From Buchnera aphidicola (Takecallis taiwana) (GTDB lineage Bacteria > Pseudomonadota > Gammaproteobacteria > Enterobacterales > Enterobacteriaceae): DNA of 64,000 nt. Position numbers and translations under genes: made by a program. Location: positions 288,890 to 352,889 of the forward strand of contig NZ_CP134979.1 in the NCBI RefSeq assembly GCF_039355125.1, given 5' to 3'. This document shows positions 29,445 to 39,222 of this stretch, one piece after another; the first letter of the stretch is position 1, and every line of letters starts with the position of its first letter. The notes beneath the pieces are model-generated. The model worked only from the letters and a program-made list of their open reading frames with translations. It was not told the origin of the DNA and searched no databases.

Positions 29445-30503
29445 ATGATGACAAATATACATCACGAAAAAATTCATCTCATAATTATACAAATAAAAAA
29501 TTTAGAATATGAATTACAAAATAAAAATAACAAATTATTAAAAAAAATCAACAAAAATAATAAAATTGATTTGAATAATCAAATCCTACGTATTCAATCT
29601 TGCATTAAAAAAATACATAAAATTAAAAATTCTATTTTTGATACAAAAGAATTATTAAAATTATCTTATGATATTAATGATCATAGTATTTTACATGATA
29701 TTATGTTTGAATTAAAAAAAATACAAAAAAAAATTATCGATATCCAAAATTATCATACTTTTCAAAAAAAATATGATGTTTGCAATTGCTACCTTGATAT
29801 ACAATCCGGTTCAGGAGGTATAGATGCACAGGATTGGTCTAAAATGTTATTACGTATGTATTTGAAGTGGTTACATAAAAAAAAATTCAAAACTGAAATC
29901 ATCCAAAAATTATCTGGTGAAATTGCAGGAATTAAATCAGCTACTGTACGTGTAATTGGAAAATATGCATTTGGATGGTTAAGAACTGAAACAGGTATTC
30001 ATCGATTAATAAGAAAAAGTCCTTTTAATTCAGGAAACAGACGCCACACTTCTTTTAGTTCAGCATTTATATATCCAGAAACAAATAATATGATTAAAAT
30101 TAATATTCACCCATCTGATTTAAGGATTGACGTTTATCGAGCGTCAGGTGCTGGAGGACAACATGTAAACCGTACAGAATCAGCTGTAAGAATCACACAC
30201 TTACCAACATCCACAGTTACTCAATGTCAAAATGAAAGATCACAACATAAAAATAAAGAACAAGCATTAAAACAAATGAAATGTAAATTATATAATTTAG
30301 AACTAAAAAAAAAAAATCATGAAAAAAAAATTATTGAAAATAATAAATCGTCTATTGGATGGGGCTATCAAATTCGATCATATATTTTAGATAATGCTCG
30401 TATTAAAGATAGCAGAACCGGTGTTGAAACTCGAGATACACAATCAGTGCTTGATGGAAACTTAGATATTTTTATTGAAAAAAGCTTAAAAATAGGATTA
30501 TAG
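29445..30503 (+). CDS. prfB: Peptide chain release factor 2, single frame without programmed frameshift
   Basis: RF2 ends translation at UGA and UAA. The 352 residues (365 in E. coli) carry the stop-codon recognition motif SPF in RKSPFNSG and the hydrolysis motif [12 protein letters not shown]. The residue before SGAGGQ is Ala, as in most bacteria; E. coli K-12 has Thr246 there. The whole protein reads in one frame from ATG 29445: the E. coli autoregulatory in-frame UGA with its CUU slip site and upstream AGGGGG is absent. An A12 tract at 30305-30316 is read in frame. It is followed by lysS after nine bases, as in E. coli. Confidence 0.97.
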   Translation: MMTNIHHEKIHLIIIQIKNLEYELQNKNNKLLKKINKNNKIDLNNQILRIQSCIKKIHKIKNSIFDTKELLKLSYDINDHSILHDIMFELKKIQKKIIDIQNYHTFQKKYDVCNCYLDIQSGSGGIDAQDWSKMLLRMYLKWLHKKKFKTEIIQKLSGEIAGIKSATVRVIGKYAFGWLRTETGIHRLIRKSPFNSGNRRHTSFSSAFIYPETNNMIKINIHPSDLRIDVYRASGAGGQHVNRTESAVRITHLPTSTVTQCQNERSQHKNKEQALKQMKCKLYNLELKKKNHEKKIIENNKSSIGWGYQIRSYILDNARIKDSRTGVETRDTQSVLDGNLDIFIEKSLKIGL

Positions 30504-30512
30504 AAAAATATT

Positions 30513-32027
30513 ATGTCAATTAAAAAAAAAAATAATAAATTAATTAATGAAAATCATGAATTTGAAATTCGAAAAAATAAATTTAAAAAAATTTGTACAG
30601 AAGGTTTTAATTTCCCGAATCATTTTCAACCAAATACTACAATTAAAAAAATTAATAAAAAATATATCACATATACACATGATGAACTATATAAGTTAAA
30701 TATTACCGTAAAAATTACCGGACGTATTATAAAACAACGTGTTATGGGAAAGGCAGCATTTATAATAATACAAGAAATTATTGAAAATATTCAAATTTAT
30801 GTTACAGAAAAAAAATTATCTCCTGATTTTTATCAGAATAAATTCAAAAAATTAGATATAGGCGATATTATTGCAATAACAGGAATTATTTTCAAAACAA
30901 AAACCGAACATTTATCTGTTTATTGTACAAATATGTTACTTTTATCTAAATCATTACGACCATTACCAGAAAAATTTCATGGTTTAACTAACCAAGAAAC
31001 CCGTTATCGAAAAAGATATCTGGATCTTTTATCCAATAAAAATAGTATGGAAAATTTTATTCGAAGATCAAAAATTTTAAATATTATTCGTAATTTTATG
31101 CACATAAATAAATTTATTGAAGTTGAAACACCGATGTTACAAAATATTCCAGGAGGGGCTACTGCCAAACCATTTATTACACATCACAATAGTTTAAATA
31201 TAGATATGTATTTAAGAGTTGCTCCGGAATTATATTTAAAACGATTGATAATTGGAGGATTTACAAAAATTTATGAAATTAATAAAAATTTTCGTAATGA
31301 AGGTATTTCATACAAACACAATCCTGAATTCACTATGATGGAACTTTATATCGCCTATTCACATTATAAGGATTTAATGCACTTTATCGTACAATTTTTA
31401 CAACATATCATCTATCAACTTACCAATACATATAATATTATATATCAAAAACAAGTGTTATATGTAGATAAACCTTTTCAAATATTTACTATAGAAGAAG
31501 CAATTACGTATTATAATCCTTTGATTAGGCAAAAAAATCTAACAAACATCAAAAAAATAAAAGAAATTGCAAAATCACACAATATTATTCTAAAAGATAA
31601 TTGGAGCCTAAATAAAATTTTAGTTAAAATATTTGAAAATACTACTGAAAACAAATTGATTCAACCAACATTTATTGTAAATTATCCCATTGAAATTTCA
31701 CCGTTAGCAAGAAAAAATAACCAGAATGAAAAACTTGCAGAACGATTTGAATTTTTTATGGGAGGCATCGAAATTGGAAATGGTTTTTCGGAATTAAATG
31801 ATCCAATAGAGCAAAAAAACCGTTTTTTAAAACAAAATAATAATATAAATTATAAAAATAAAGTACCAGAATTATATGATATGGAATATATTGAAGCGTT
31901 AGAATATGGTATGCCTCCTACAGCAGGTTTAGGAATTGGTATTGATAGACTAATTATGATTTTAAATAATCATACTAATATAAAAGATGTAATATTATTT
32001 CCTACACTACGTCCAATCACACAATAA
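30513..32027 (+). CDS. lysS: Lysyl-tRNA synthetase (class II)
   Basis: LysRS charges tRNA-Lys. The 504 residues (505 in E. coli) hold the N-terminal OB fold and the class II motifs: RSKILNIIRNFM...VETPML (motif 1), FRNEGISYKHNPEFTMMELY (motif 2) and GLGIGIDRLIMI (motif 3). An A11 tract follows the start codon region. It is translated from the prfB transcript and is followed by lysA 15 bases later, so lysine synthesis and charging may share a message. Confidence 0.98.
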   Translation: MSIKKKNNKLINENHEFEIRKNKFKKICTEGFNFPNHFQPNTTIKKINKKYITYTHDELYKLNITVKITGRIIKQRVMGKAAFIIIQEIIENIQIYVTEKKLSPDFYQNKFKKLDIGDIIAITGIIFKTKTEHLSVYCTNMLLLSKSLRPLPEKFHGLTNQETRYRKRYLDLLSNKNSMENFIRRSKILNIIRNFMHINKFIEVETPMLQNIPGGATAKPFITHHNSLNIDMYLRVAPELYLKRLIIGGFTKIYEINKNFRNEGISYKHNPEFTMMELYIAYSHYKDLMHFIVQFLQHIIYQLTNTYNIIYQKQVLYVDKPFQIFTIEEAITYYNPLIRQKNLTNIKKIKEIAKSHNIILKDNWSLNKILVKIFENTTENKLIQPTFIVNYPIEISPLARKNNQNEKLAERFEFFMGGIEIGNGFSELNDPIEQKNRFLKQNNNINYKNKVPELYDMEYIEALEYGMPPTAGLGIGIDRLIMILNNHTNIKDVILFPTLRPITQ

Positions 32028-32042
32028 TTTTATGGTATTACT

Positions 32043-33296
32043 ATGATACATTTGTTTCAAAAAACAAAAATATTAAATGAAAAAGACATATTGCCAATTT
32101 TAAAAAAACAAAATAGCCCAATCTGGTTTTATGATGCAAATATTATTAAACATCAAATTCAAAAATTAAAAAAATTTGATACTATCCGCTTTGCGCAAAA
32201 AGCATGTTCCAATATTCATATCTTAAAATTGATCAGAAAATGTAATGTAAAAATAGATGCCGTATCATTAGGTGAATTAAAACGTGCATTAATCGCAGGG
32301 TTTAAAGCAAAAAACGATGAAATCATTTTTACATCTGATATAATTGATGATGAAACATTAAAAAAAATTATTAATTTAAAAATTACAGTTAACGCTGGTT
32401 CGTTAAATATGCTTAAACAAATCGGAAAATATTCTCCAGGACACCGTATATGGTTACGAATTAATCCAAAATTTGGGCATGGACATAATAAAAAAACAAA
32501 CACTGGAGGCGAAAATAGCAAACACGGAATGTGGGAACCAGAATTAGCAATACCAATAATAAAAAAATATAAATTAAATTTAATAGGATTACACATGCAT
32601 ATTGGATCAGGTGTAGACTATCAACATTTAAAAAAAGTGTGTGATGCAATGATACAACAAGCAATAAAACTCAATCAAAAAATTCAATTTATATCAGCAG
32701 GCGGTGGATTATCTATACCTTATACAATGACAGATATACCAGTTGATACTGAACATTATTTTAAATTATGGAATAATGCTCGAAATACACTATCACAATA
32801 TTTTCATAATAAAATTCACTTAGAAATTGAACCAGGCCGTTTTTTAGTAGGCGAATCTGGAATTTTAATTGCTAAAGTATATGAAATAAAAAAAGTTGGA
32901 AAAAAAATATTTACTCTCATCGAAGCAGGATTTAATGATTTAATGAGACCGGTTTTATATGGAAGTTACCATCATATATCAATTATACCAGCAGATAATC
33001 GCATCATAAGCAATTGTCAATATAGAAAAACAATAATTGGTGGACCTCTATGTGAGTCTGGTGATATATTTACTCAAAATTCACAAGGAGAATTAATAGA
33101 ACGTTTATTACCAAAAATAAAAATTGGTGATTATATTGTCTTTCATAATACAGGCGCATATGGAGCATCTATGTCTTCCAATTATAATAGCAAACCATTA
33201 ATACCAGAAATATTATTTGAAGATGGTATCCCAAGAATAATTCGTAGAAAACAAACAATAAATGAATTATTAAAATTAGAATTAGATATGAATTAA
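32043..33296 (+). CDS. lysA: Diaminopimelate decarboxylase
   Basis: LysA decarboxylates meso-diaminopimelate to lysine, the last step of the pathway and one supplied to the aphid host. The 417 residues (420 in E. coli) keep the pyridoxal-phosphate lysine in RFAQKACSN, the HIGSGVDY loop, GGGLSIPY, EPGRFLVGESG, and the second-subunit Cys in GPLCESGD. E. coli neighbours lysR and ygeA are absent; it follows lysS. Confidence 0.98.
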   Translation: MIHLFQKTKILNEKDILPILKKQNSPIWFYDANIIKHQIQKLKKFDTIRFAQKACSNIHILKLIRKCNVKIDAVSLGELKRALIAGFKAKNDEIIFTSDIIDDETLKKIINLKITVNAGSLNMLKQIGKYSPGHRIWLRINPKFGHGHNKKTNTGGENSKHGMWEPELAIPIIKKYKLNLIGLHMHIGSGVDYQHLKKVCDAMIQQAIKLNQKIQFISAGGGLSIPYTMTDIPVDTEHYFKLWNNARNTLSQYFHNKIHLEIEPGRFLVGESGILIAKVYEIKKVGKKIFTLIEAGFNDLMRPVLYGSYHHISIIPADNRIISNCQYRKTIIGGPLCESGDIFTQNSQGELIERLLPKIKIGDYIVFHNTGAYGASMSSNYNSKPLIPEILFEDGIPRIIRRKQTINELLKLELDMN

Positions 33297-33407
33297 ATAA
33301 AATGCACTTTAATTTATTAATATTATAATATGTAATATTTTATATTATTCAAGATTATACTATAATTAAACTAATATTATCATTTTTTAAAAACAACGTA
33401 CAATACA

Positions 33408-34739
33408 ATGAATACACATAATAAAAAATTCTATATTAAGACTTGGGGTTGTCAAATCAATGAATATGATTCATTAATAATAGCTAACACATTAAAAAAA
33501 AATACCTATTATATTCAAACAAATAATTTTTTTGAAGCAGAAATTTTAATTTTAAATACTTGTTCTATTCGAGAAAAGGCACAAGAAAAACTTTTTCATC
33601 AATTAGGTAGATGGAAACATTTAAAAAATAAAAATAATAATATTATTATAGCAGTAGGTGGTTGTGTAGCAAATCAAGAAGGATCAAAAATTATCAAACG
33701 AGCAAAATTTGTTGATATTATTTTTGGTACTCAGACATTACATCGCTTACCGGAAATGATTGAAAAAAAAATTAAAAAAAAAAAAAAGGTATTTGATATT
33801 AGTTTTCCTAAAATGGAAAAATTTCAAAATATGATACAACCTGAATATAATAATTATGCAACTTCTATACCGATTATGGAAGGATGTAATAAATATTGTT
33901 CATTTTGTATTGTCCCATATACTCGTGGTAGAGAAATTAGTCGCCCATTGAATGATATTATCAAACATATTACTATATTATCTAAAAAAGGTATTAAAGA
34001 AATACAATTATTAGGACAAAATGTCAATTCTTATAAAACAATTGATATTAACAACAAAAAATATACATTTTCAAAATTATTAAGAGAAATTGCTAAAATT
34101 CCTGCAATTGAAAGAATTAGATTTATTACAAGCCATCCAATGGATTTTAATGATGATCTTATTCATGTTTATCAAGATATACCAAAAATAGTAAGTTTTT
34201 TACACTTACCCATACAAAGCGGTTCAAATAAAATTTTAAAACTCATGAAACGTCCATATTCTGTTGAACAATATAAAACAATTATAGAAAAACTGAAAAC
34301 AGTACGTCCAAACATACAAATTAGTTCTGATTTCATTGTAGGATTCCCAGGAGAGACAGATTCTGATTTTGAAGATACTATGAACATCGTGTCATACATT
34401 AATTTTGATATGAGTTTTAGTTTTATATACTCTGCTAGACCTGGTACACCAGCATCAAAATTAAAAGATAATATTAGTATAATTCAGAAAAAACAAAGAT
34501 TACAAATATTACAAAAACAAATTAAAATACAAACATTAAACTGGAATAAAAAAATGATTCATAGTACACAAAATATTTTAGTAAATAACCATTGGAAAGA
34601 AAAAACACACTATTTTTCTGGAACTACAGAAAATAATAGAACAGTAATATTTTATAATATACACAATGTACTCGGTAAAATTGTCAAAGTAAAAATCGTG
34701 AATAAAAAAAACAATATTTTTGAAGGTATATGTATATAA
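33408..34739 (+). CDS. miaB: tRNA-2-methylthio-N6-dimethylallyladenosine synthase MiaB
   Basis: MiaB is a radical SAM enzyme that adds the methylthio group to i6A37 of tRNA. The N-terminal MTTase domain has Cys residues in WGCQIN, NTCSIRE and GGCVA for the auxiliary cluster; the radical SAM CxxxCxxC is in MEGCNKYCSFCIVPY. The C-terminal TRAM domain is present but shortened: 443 residues against 474 in E. coli. An A14 tract at 33774-33787 encodes five lysines, the longest mononucleotide run I saw. ybeY follows four bases after the stop; ybeZ, which separates them in E. coli, is gone. Confidence 0.97.
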   Translation: MNTHNKKFYIKTWGCQINEYDSLIIANTLKKNTYYIQTNNFFEAEILILNTCSIREKAQEKLFHQLGRWKHLKNKNNNIIIAVGGCVANQEGSKIIKRAKFVDIIFGTQTLHRLPEMIEKKIKKKKKVFDISFPKMEKFQNMIQPEYNNYATSIPIMEGCNKYCSFCIVPYTRGREISRPLNDIIKHITILSKKGIKEIQLLGQNVNSYKTIDINNKKYTFSKLLREIAKIPAIERIRFITSHPMDFNDDLIHVYQDIPKIVSFLHLPIQSGSNKILKLMKRPYSVEQYKTIIEKLKTVRPNIQISSDFIVGFPGETDSDFEDTMNIVSYINFDMSFSFIYSARPGTPASKLKDNISIIQKKQRLQILQKQIKIQTLNWNKKMIHSTQNILVNNHWKEKTHYFSGTTENNRTVIFYNIHNVLGKIVKVKIVNKKNNIFEGICI

Positions 34740-34742
34740 TTT

Positions 34743-35210
34743 ATGAAAAAAAATCATATACAAAAAATAAAATTAAATTTACAGATCAATAATAATATAA
34801 AATATTTTATTCCAAAAAAAAAAAAAATTTTTCAATGGATTCAATCTGTACTACAACAAAAATCTGAAATTACTATCCGTATTGTAAATATTATAGAAAT
34901 AAAAAAAATAAATTTTTTATACCGCAAAAAAAATAAACCAACAAATATATTATCTTTTCAATATACTAATATATATATAAAAAATTTTTTATTAATTGGA
35001 GATTTAATAATTTGTCCAAAAATTTTACAATACGAAGCACATGTACAAAATAAATTTATAGAAGCGCATTGGGCACATATTATTATTCACGGAATATTAC
35101 ATTTAATGGGTTATAAGCATAATAATACAAAAGAAAAAATGATTATGGAACATATAGAAATTAATATTATGAAAAAATTAGGATACAAAAATCCATACAT
35201 TTTTGAATAA
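34743..35210 (+). CDS. ybeY: Endoribonuclease / rRNA maturation factor YbeY
   Basis: YbeY is a metal-dependent RNase needed for 16S rRNA 3' maturation and 70S quality control. The 155 residues equal the E. coli length. YRKKNKPTNILSF and the metal motif HGILHLMGYKH are present, with the three His ligands kept. The motif Asp before the last His is Lys here (GYDH in E. coli). An A13 tract at 34814-34826 lies near the start. Coupled to miaB, whose stop lies four bases upstream. Confidence 0.95.
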   Translation: MKKNHIQKIKLNLQINNNIKYFIPKKKKIFQWIQSVLQQKSEITIRIVNIIEIKKINFLYRKKNKPTNILSFQYTNIYIKNFLLIGDLIICPKILQYEAHVQNKFIEAHWAHIIIHGILHLMGYKHNNTKEKMIMEHIEINIMKKLGYKNPYIFE

Positions 35211-35386
35211 TTTACAATATAATCTATCATAATAAATACTATAATAATACAATAATATATATAGGATATGATTCAGATCTATAAAAATACTACAAGATAT
35301 ACCATACAATATAAATACTTAAAAAAAATTTACTAAATAATGCATTTTATAATTTCACGCAAGCCATCAAAAAAATATTATTAAAT

Positions 35387-37942
35387 ATGAAAAAACTATA
35401 TGAACCGCATATTATTGAACCTATTGCACAAAAATATTGGGAAAAAAATAAAACTTTTAAAGTAATTGAAAATAAAAATAAAAAAAAATATTATTGTCTA
35501 GCTATGTTACCTTACCCGTCTGGTAAATTACACATGGGACACGTACGTAATTATACTATTAGTGATGTAATTGCTAGATATCAACGTATGGCGGGAAAAA
35601 ATGTATTACATCCAATTGGATGGGATGCATTTGGGTTACCAGCAGAAGAAGCAGCCATCATAAACAATACTATTCCATCTAAATGGACACATGATAATAT
35701 TAAAGATATGAAATATCAACTAAAAAAGTTAGGATTTAGCTATGATTGGGATAGAGAAATTACTACTTGCAATGCACAATATTATCACTGGGAACAGTGG
35801 TTTTTTAAAAAATTATACAAATTAAATTTAATATATAAAAAAACTGCATTAGTAAATTGGTGTAAAAATGATAAAACAGTATTAGCAAATGAGCAAGTTA
35901 TTGATGGAAAATGTTGGCGCTGTCAAACTGAAATTATTACAAAAATGATACCTCAATGGTTTATTAAAATTACTAACTATGCAGAAAAGTTATTAAAAGA
36001 TTTAACATTACTAAAAAAATGGCCTAAAAAAGTGTTATCTATGCAAAGAAACTGGATTGGCCAACAAAAAGGATTTGAAATTATTCTTAATATACATAAA
36101 TCAACAAAAAAAATTAAAGTTTATACTACTAGATTAGATTTATTATTTGGAATAACATACATTGCAATATCACCATTACATAATTTAGCAACAAAAGAAT
36201 TAAATAAAACAGAAATAGAGATATTTATTAAAAATAATTATACAAGAAACCATAATTCTAATACAGAAATAAAGTATATTGGCAAAAAAACATCAAACTA
36301 TGCCATTCATCCAATTACACAAGATAAAATTCCAATATGGATTACAAACTATATTACTTTAGAATACAATATTAATTGTATTTTATCATGCCCGGCTCAT
36401 AATAAACATGATTGGAATTTTGCAAAAAAATATAATATTACAATAAAATCTGTGTTATTAAATACAAATGATATAACTAAAAAAAATATAAAAGTTCCTA
36501 CAGAACAAGGTATACTATGTAATTCATGTGAATTTAATGGATTACATAGTGTATTAGCTACAAAAAAAATTTTCGCTTTATTACAAAAAATGAATATTAT
36601 TAAAAAAAAGAATATATATCGTTTACAAGATTGGAGCATATCACGACAACGATACTGGGGAACACCTATTCCTGTCGCGTATTATAATAACAATACTATA
36701 CTGATCCCGGATGATAAATTACCAATACAACCGCCTGAAATTAATACAATATCTGAATTAAAAAATATTAATAAAATTTATAAAAATTGGTCAAAAATTA
36801 CTATTAATAACTTGCCGATGAGAAAAGAAACCGATACATTCGATACCTTTTTAGAATCTGCATGGTACCATATTAGATATACTGATCCTAAATATGACGG
36901 CATGGTTAATACAAAAGCAGCTAATTATTGGCTACCAGTTGATCAATATATCGGAGGTATTGAACATGCTACTATGCATTTAATATATTTTCGTTTTTTT
37001 CATAAATTACTGTATGAATTAAAATTAATCTCTTGTCCAGAACCAGCAAAAAAATTATTATGTCAAGGTATGGTATTATCTGATGCTTTTTACTATATTA
37101 GTAATACAGGTAAAAAAATATGGATAACACCTAAAAATATCAAAATAATTAGAAATAAATATGGTAAAATCGAAAAAATTCTTTCAAATTATAAAACAGA
37201 TATTATACATGCTGGTATGATAAAAATGTCAAAATCTAAAAATAATGGAGTTGACCCTGAACACATGATCCAAAAATATGGAGCAGATACTATTAGATTG
37301 TTTATTATATTTGCAGCACCAGTTCAATCAGATATTGAATGGAATGAATCCGGAGTACAAGGAATGTATCGATTCCTACAAAAAATTTGGACCATGGTGT
37401 ATAATTATTTATATAATATTAAAAATAATAAAAAAAATAAAAAACAATATACTATAGAAGAAATTACATCTAATTTGAATATAACAATTTACAAAGTATC
37501 AAAAAATATTAAAAAACGTCAATCATATAATACAGCAATTTCTGAAATCATGAAGTTATCAAAAATAATATATAATAGCCATATAAAAGATGATACTAAC
37601 AACATAACTTTAAAAAAAATCTTAACAACAATTATAAAAATGTTATATCCATTTGTTCCACATTTTAGTTTCATATTATGGAAAAAATTCTCTATTAATA
37701 CGAATATAGATGATATATTATGGCCGAAATATAATAAAAAATTAATCAAAAATACTAATATTAATTTAGTTTTTCAAATTAATGGCAAAAAAAAAGACAT
37801 TTTAACCATTCCTAAAGATAGTCAACAAAAAAAAATATTAGAAATAATATATAAAAACCAAAAAACATTACATATTACACACAAAAAAAAAATAAAAAAA
37901 ATTATATATATACCTAATAAAATTATTAATTTAGTAATATAA
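35387..37942 (+). CDS. leuS: Leucyl-tRNA synthetase
   Basis: LeuRS charges the tRNA-Leu isoacceptors, two of which lie in this window. The 851 residues (860 in E. coli) show the HIGH-type motif in PYPSGKLHMGHVRNY, a shortened and diverged CP1 editing domain, the leucine-specific insert around YISNTGKKIW and KMSKS in MSKSKNNGVDPE. The anticodon-binding C-terminal domain is Lys/Ile-rich. No ribosome binding site is evident. holA follows after four bases; lptE, between them in E. coli, is missing. Confidence 0.97.
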   Translation: MKKLYEPHIIEPIAQKYWEKNKTFKVIENKNKKKYYCLAMLPYPSGKLHMGHVRNYTISDVIARYQRMAGKNVLHPIGWDAFGLPAEEAAIINNTIPSKWTHDNIKDMKYQLKKLGFSYDWDREITTCNAQYYHWEQWFFKKLYKLNLIYKKTALVNWCKNDKTVLANEQVIDGKCWRCQTEIITKMIPQWFIKITNYAEKLLKDLTLLKKWPKKVLSMQRNWIGQQKGFEIILNIHKSTKKIKVYTTRLDLLFGITYIAISPLHNLATKELNKTEIEIFIKNNYTRNHNSNTEIKYIGKKTSNYAIHPITQDKIPIWITNYITLEYNINCILSCPAHNKHDWNFAKKYNITIKSVLLNTNDITKKNIKVPTEQGILCNSCEFNGLHSVLATKKIFALLQKMNIIKKKNIYRLQDWSISRQRYWGTPIPVAYYNNNTILIPDDKLPIQPPEINTISELKNINKIYKNWSKITINNLPMRKETDTFDTFLESAWYHIRYTDPKYDGMVNTKAANYWLPVDQYIGGIEHATMHLIYFRFFHKLLYELKLISCPEPAKKLLCQGMVLSDAFYYISNTGKKIWITPKNIKIIRNKYGKIEKILSNYKTDIIHAGMIKMSKSKNNGVDPEHMIQKYGADTIRLFIIFAAPVQSDIEWNESGVQGMYRFLQKIWTMVYNYLYNIKNNKKNKKQYTIEEITSNLNITIYKVSKNIKKRQSYNTAISEIMKLSKIIYNSHIKDDTNNITLKKILTTIIKMLYPFVPHFSFILWKKFSINTNIDDILWPKYNKKLIKNTNINLVFQINGKKKDILTIPKDSQQKKILEIIYKNQKTLHITHKKKIKKIIYIPNKIINLVI

Positions 37943-37946
37943 TATT

Positions 37947-38942
37947 ATGTATGCCTATATTGAATATAATATAATTAAAAAAATAAAACTTACAAATATT
38001 AATTGTTATTTTATTTTAGAAGAAGATTTCTTTATTGCACAAGAAGTACAAACATGCATATTGAAATATTATCAAAAAAAAAATTTTTTGCATATTATAA
38101 AAATAATAATTCAATCACATGATACATGGAACAAAGTATATCATGAATATCAGCAACGAGATTTTTTTTTTCAAAAAAAAATATTATTAATAATATTTAA
38201 TAAAAATAATATTCATCATAATTTACAATATATATTACATCAAATCCAAAAATATAATAATAAAAACATAATATTAATTATACGGTGTAATAATACTCAT
38301 CATGTAAATAATATAATTACATTAAAAAAAATCATTCAATCAAATCAAATTATTATCTATTGCCCATATCTAACTATACACTGTACTAAACAGTGGATTA
38401 AAAAGAAAATTCATGTTATGAACTTTTGTTTAAAGTCCAAAATTATTGATTTATTATCATATCACTATGAAAGAAATTTATTAATGTTATTTAAAATATT
38501 AGAAATTTTACAAATAATTAATACTAATACAAACATAACAACAAAGTATATTCAAGAAATTATAGTAGATCAGGTATCATTCAGTATAAAACATTGGATT
38601 TATGCATTATTTTCAAAAAATCACATACAAGCAGTCAGAATGTTAACATTCTTCCAAAAAGTAAAATATAATATATCACAATTAATACGAGCATTACAAA
38701 ATAATTTGATACATTTAATCCACCTTAAAGAATATAATATTTATACAAAATATTTAAATAATAATAAAAAAAATATTATATTTTATGATAAGACACTAAA
38801 CTTACAAATAATATTTCATAATATGAATTATAATAAAATATATAATATCATTAATATTTTAACAACATTAGAAATAAACAATAAAAACTGTAAACATGAA
38901 TTATTATGGGAATATATAAAAAAAATAATTTTTATATTTTAA
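37947..38942 (+). CDS. holA: DNA polymerase III delta subunit
   Basis: The delta subunit opens the beta sliding clamp within the clamp loader together with DnaX, encoded at the right window edge. The 331 residues (343 in E. coli) are strongly AT-biased. They align along the length, for instance YERNLLMLFKILEIL with YEGNLLALAQALERL and HWIYALFSKNHIQAVRML with HWVDALLMGKSKRALHIL. Position after leuS matches E. coli (leuS-lptE-holA). Similarity is modest, so location adds weight. Confidence 0.9.
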   Translation: MYAYIEYNIIKKIKLTNINCYFILEEDFFIAQEVQTCILKYYQKKNFLHIIKIIIQSHDTWNKVYHEYQQRDFFFQKKILLIIFNKNNIHHNLQYILHQIQKYNNKNIILIIRCNNTHHVNNIITLKKIIQSNQIIIYCPYLTIHCTKQWIKKKIHVMNFCLKSKIIDLLSYHYERNLLMLFKILEILQIINTNTNITTKYIQEIIVDQVSFSIKHWIYALFSKNHIQAVRMLTFFQKVKYNISQLIRALQNNLIHLIHLKEYNIYTKYLNNNKKNIIFYDKTLNLQIIFHNMNYNKIYNIINILTTLEINNKNCKHELLWEYIKKIIFIF

Positions 38943-38973
38943 TCACAAATCATACATAATATAAAAAATATTT

Positions 38974-39204
38974 ATGTCACTAAAAATATTCAATCTAACA
39001 CATTTTACATGCCCAGATACAATCATTATGTTAAAAAAAAATATAAGACATATCAATGAAAAACATATAATATTAATCTTATCAAATGATATTTCTACAA
39101 AATGGGATATCCCATTATTCTGTAAATTTATGAAATATCAATTAATAAGTAAAAAAATTATTTATCTACCATATGAATTTATTATACAAAAAATATATAA
39201 ATAA
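38974..39204 (+). CDS. tusA: Sulfur carrier protein TusA
   Basis: TusA takes persulfide sulfur from IscS and passes it through TusBCD and TusE to MnmA for 2-thiouridine in tRNA wobble positions. The 76 residues (81 in E. coli) keep the active Cys-Pro in FTCPDTIIMLKKNIRHI. They also keep the pattern DISTKWDIPLFCKFMKYQLI, aligning with [20 protein letters not shown]. TusE is encoded at 48569. It converges on asd 18 bases away. Confidence 0.94.
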   Translation: MSLKIFNLTHFTCPDTIIMLKKNIRHINEKHIILILSNDISTKWDIPLFCKFMKYQLISKKIIYLPYEFIIQKIYK

Positions 39205-39222
39205 ATTTCTATTATGAAAATT

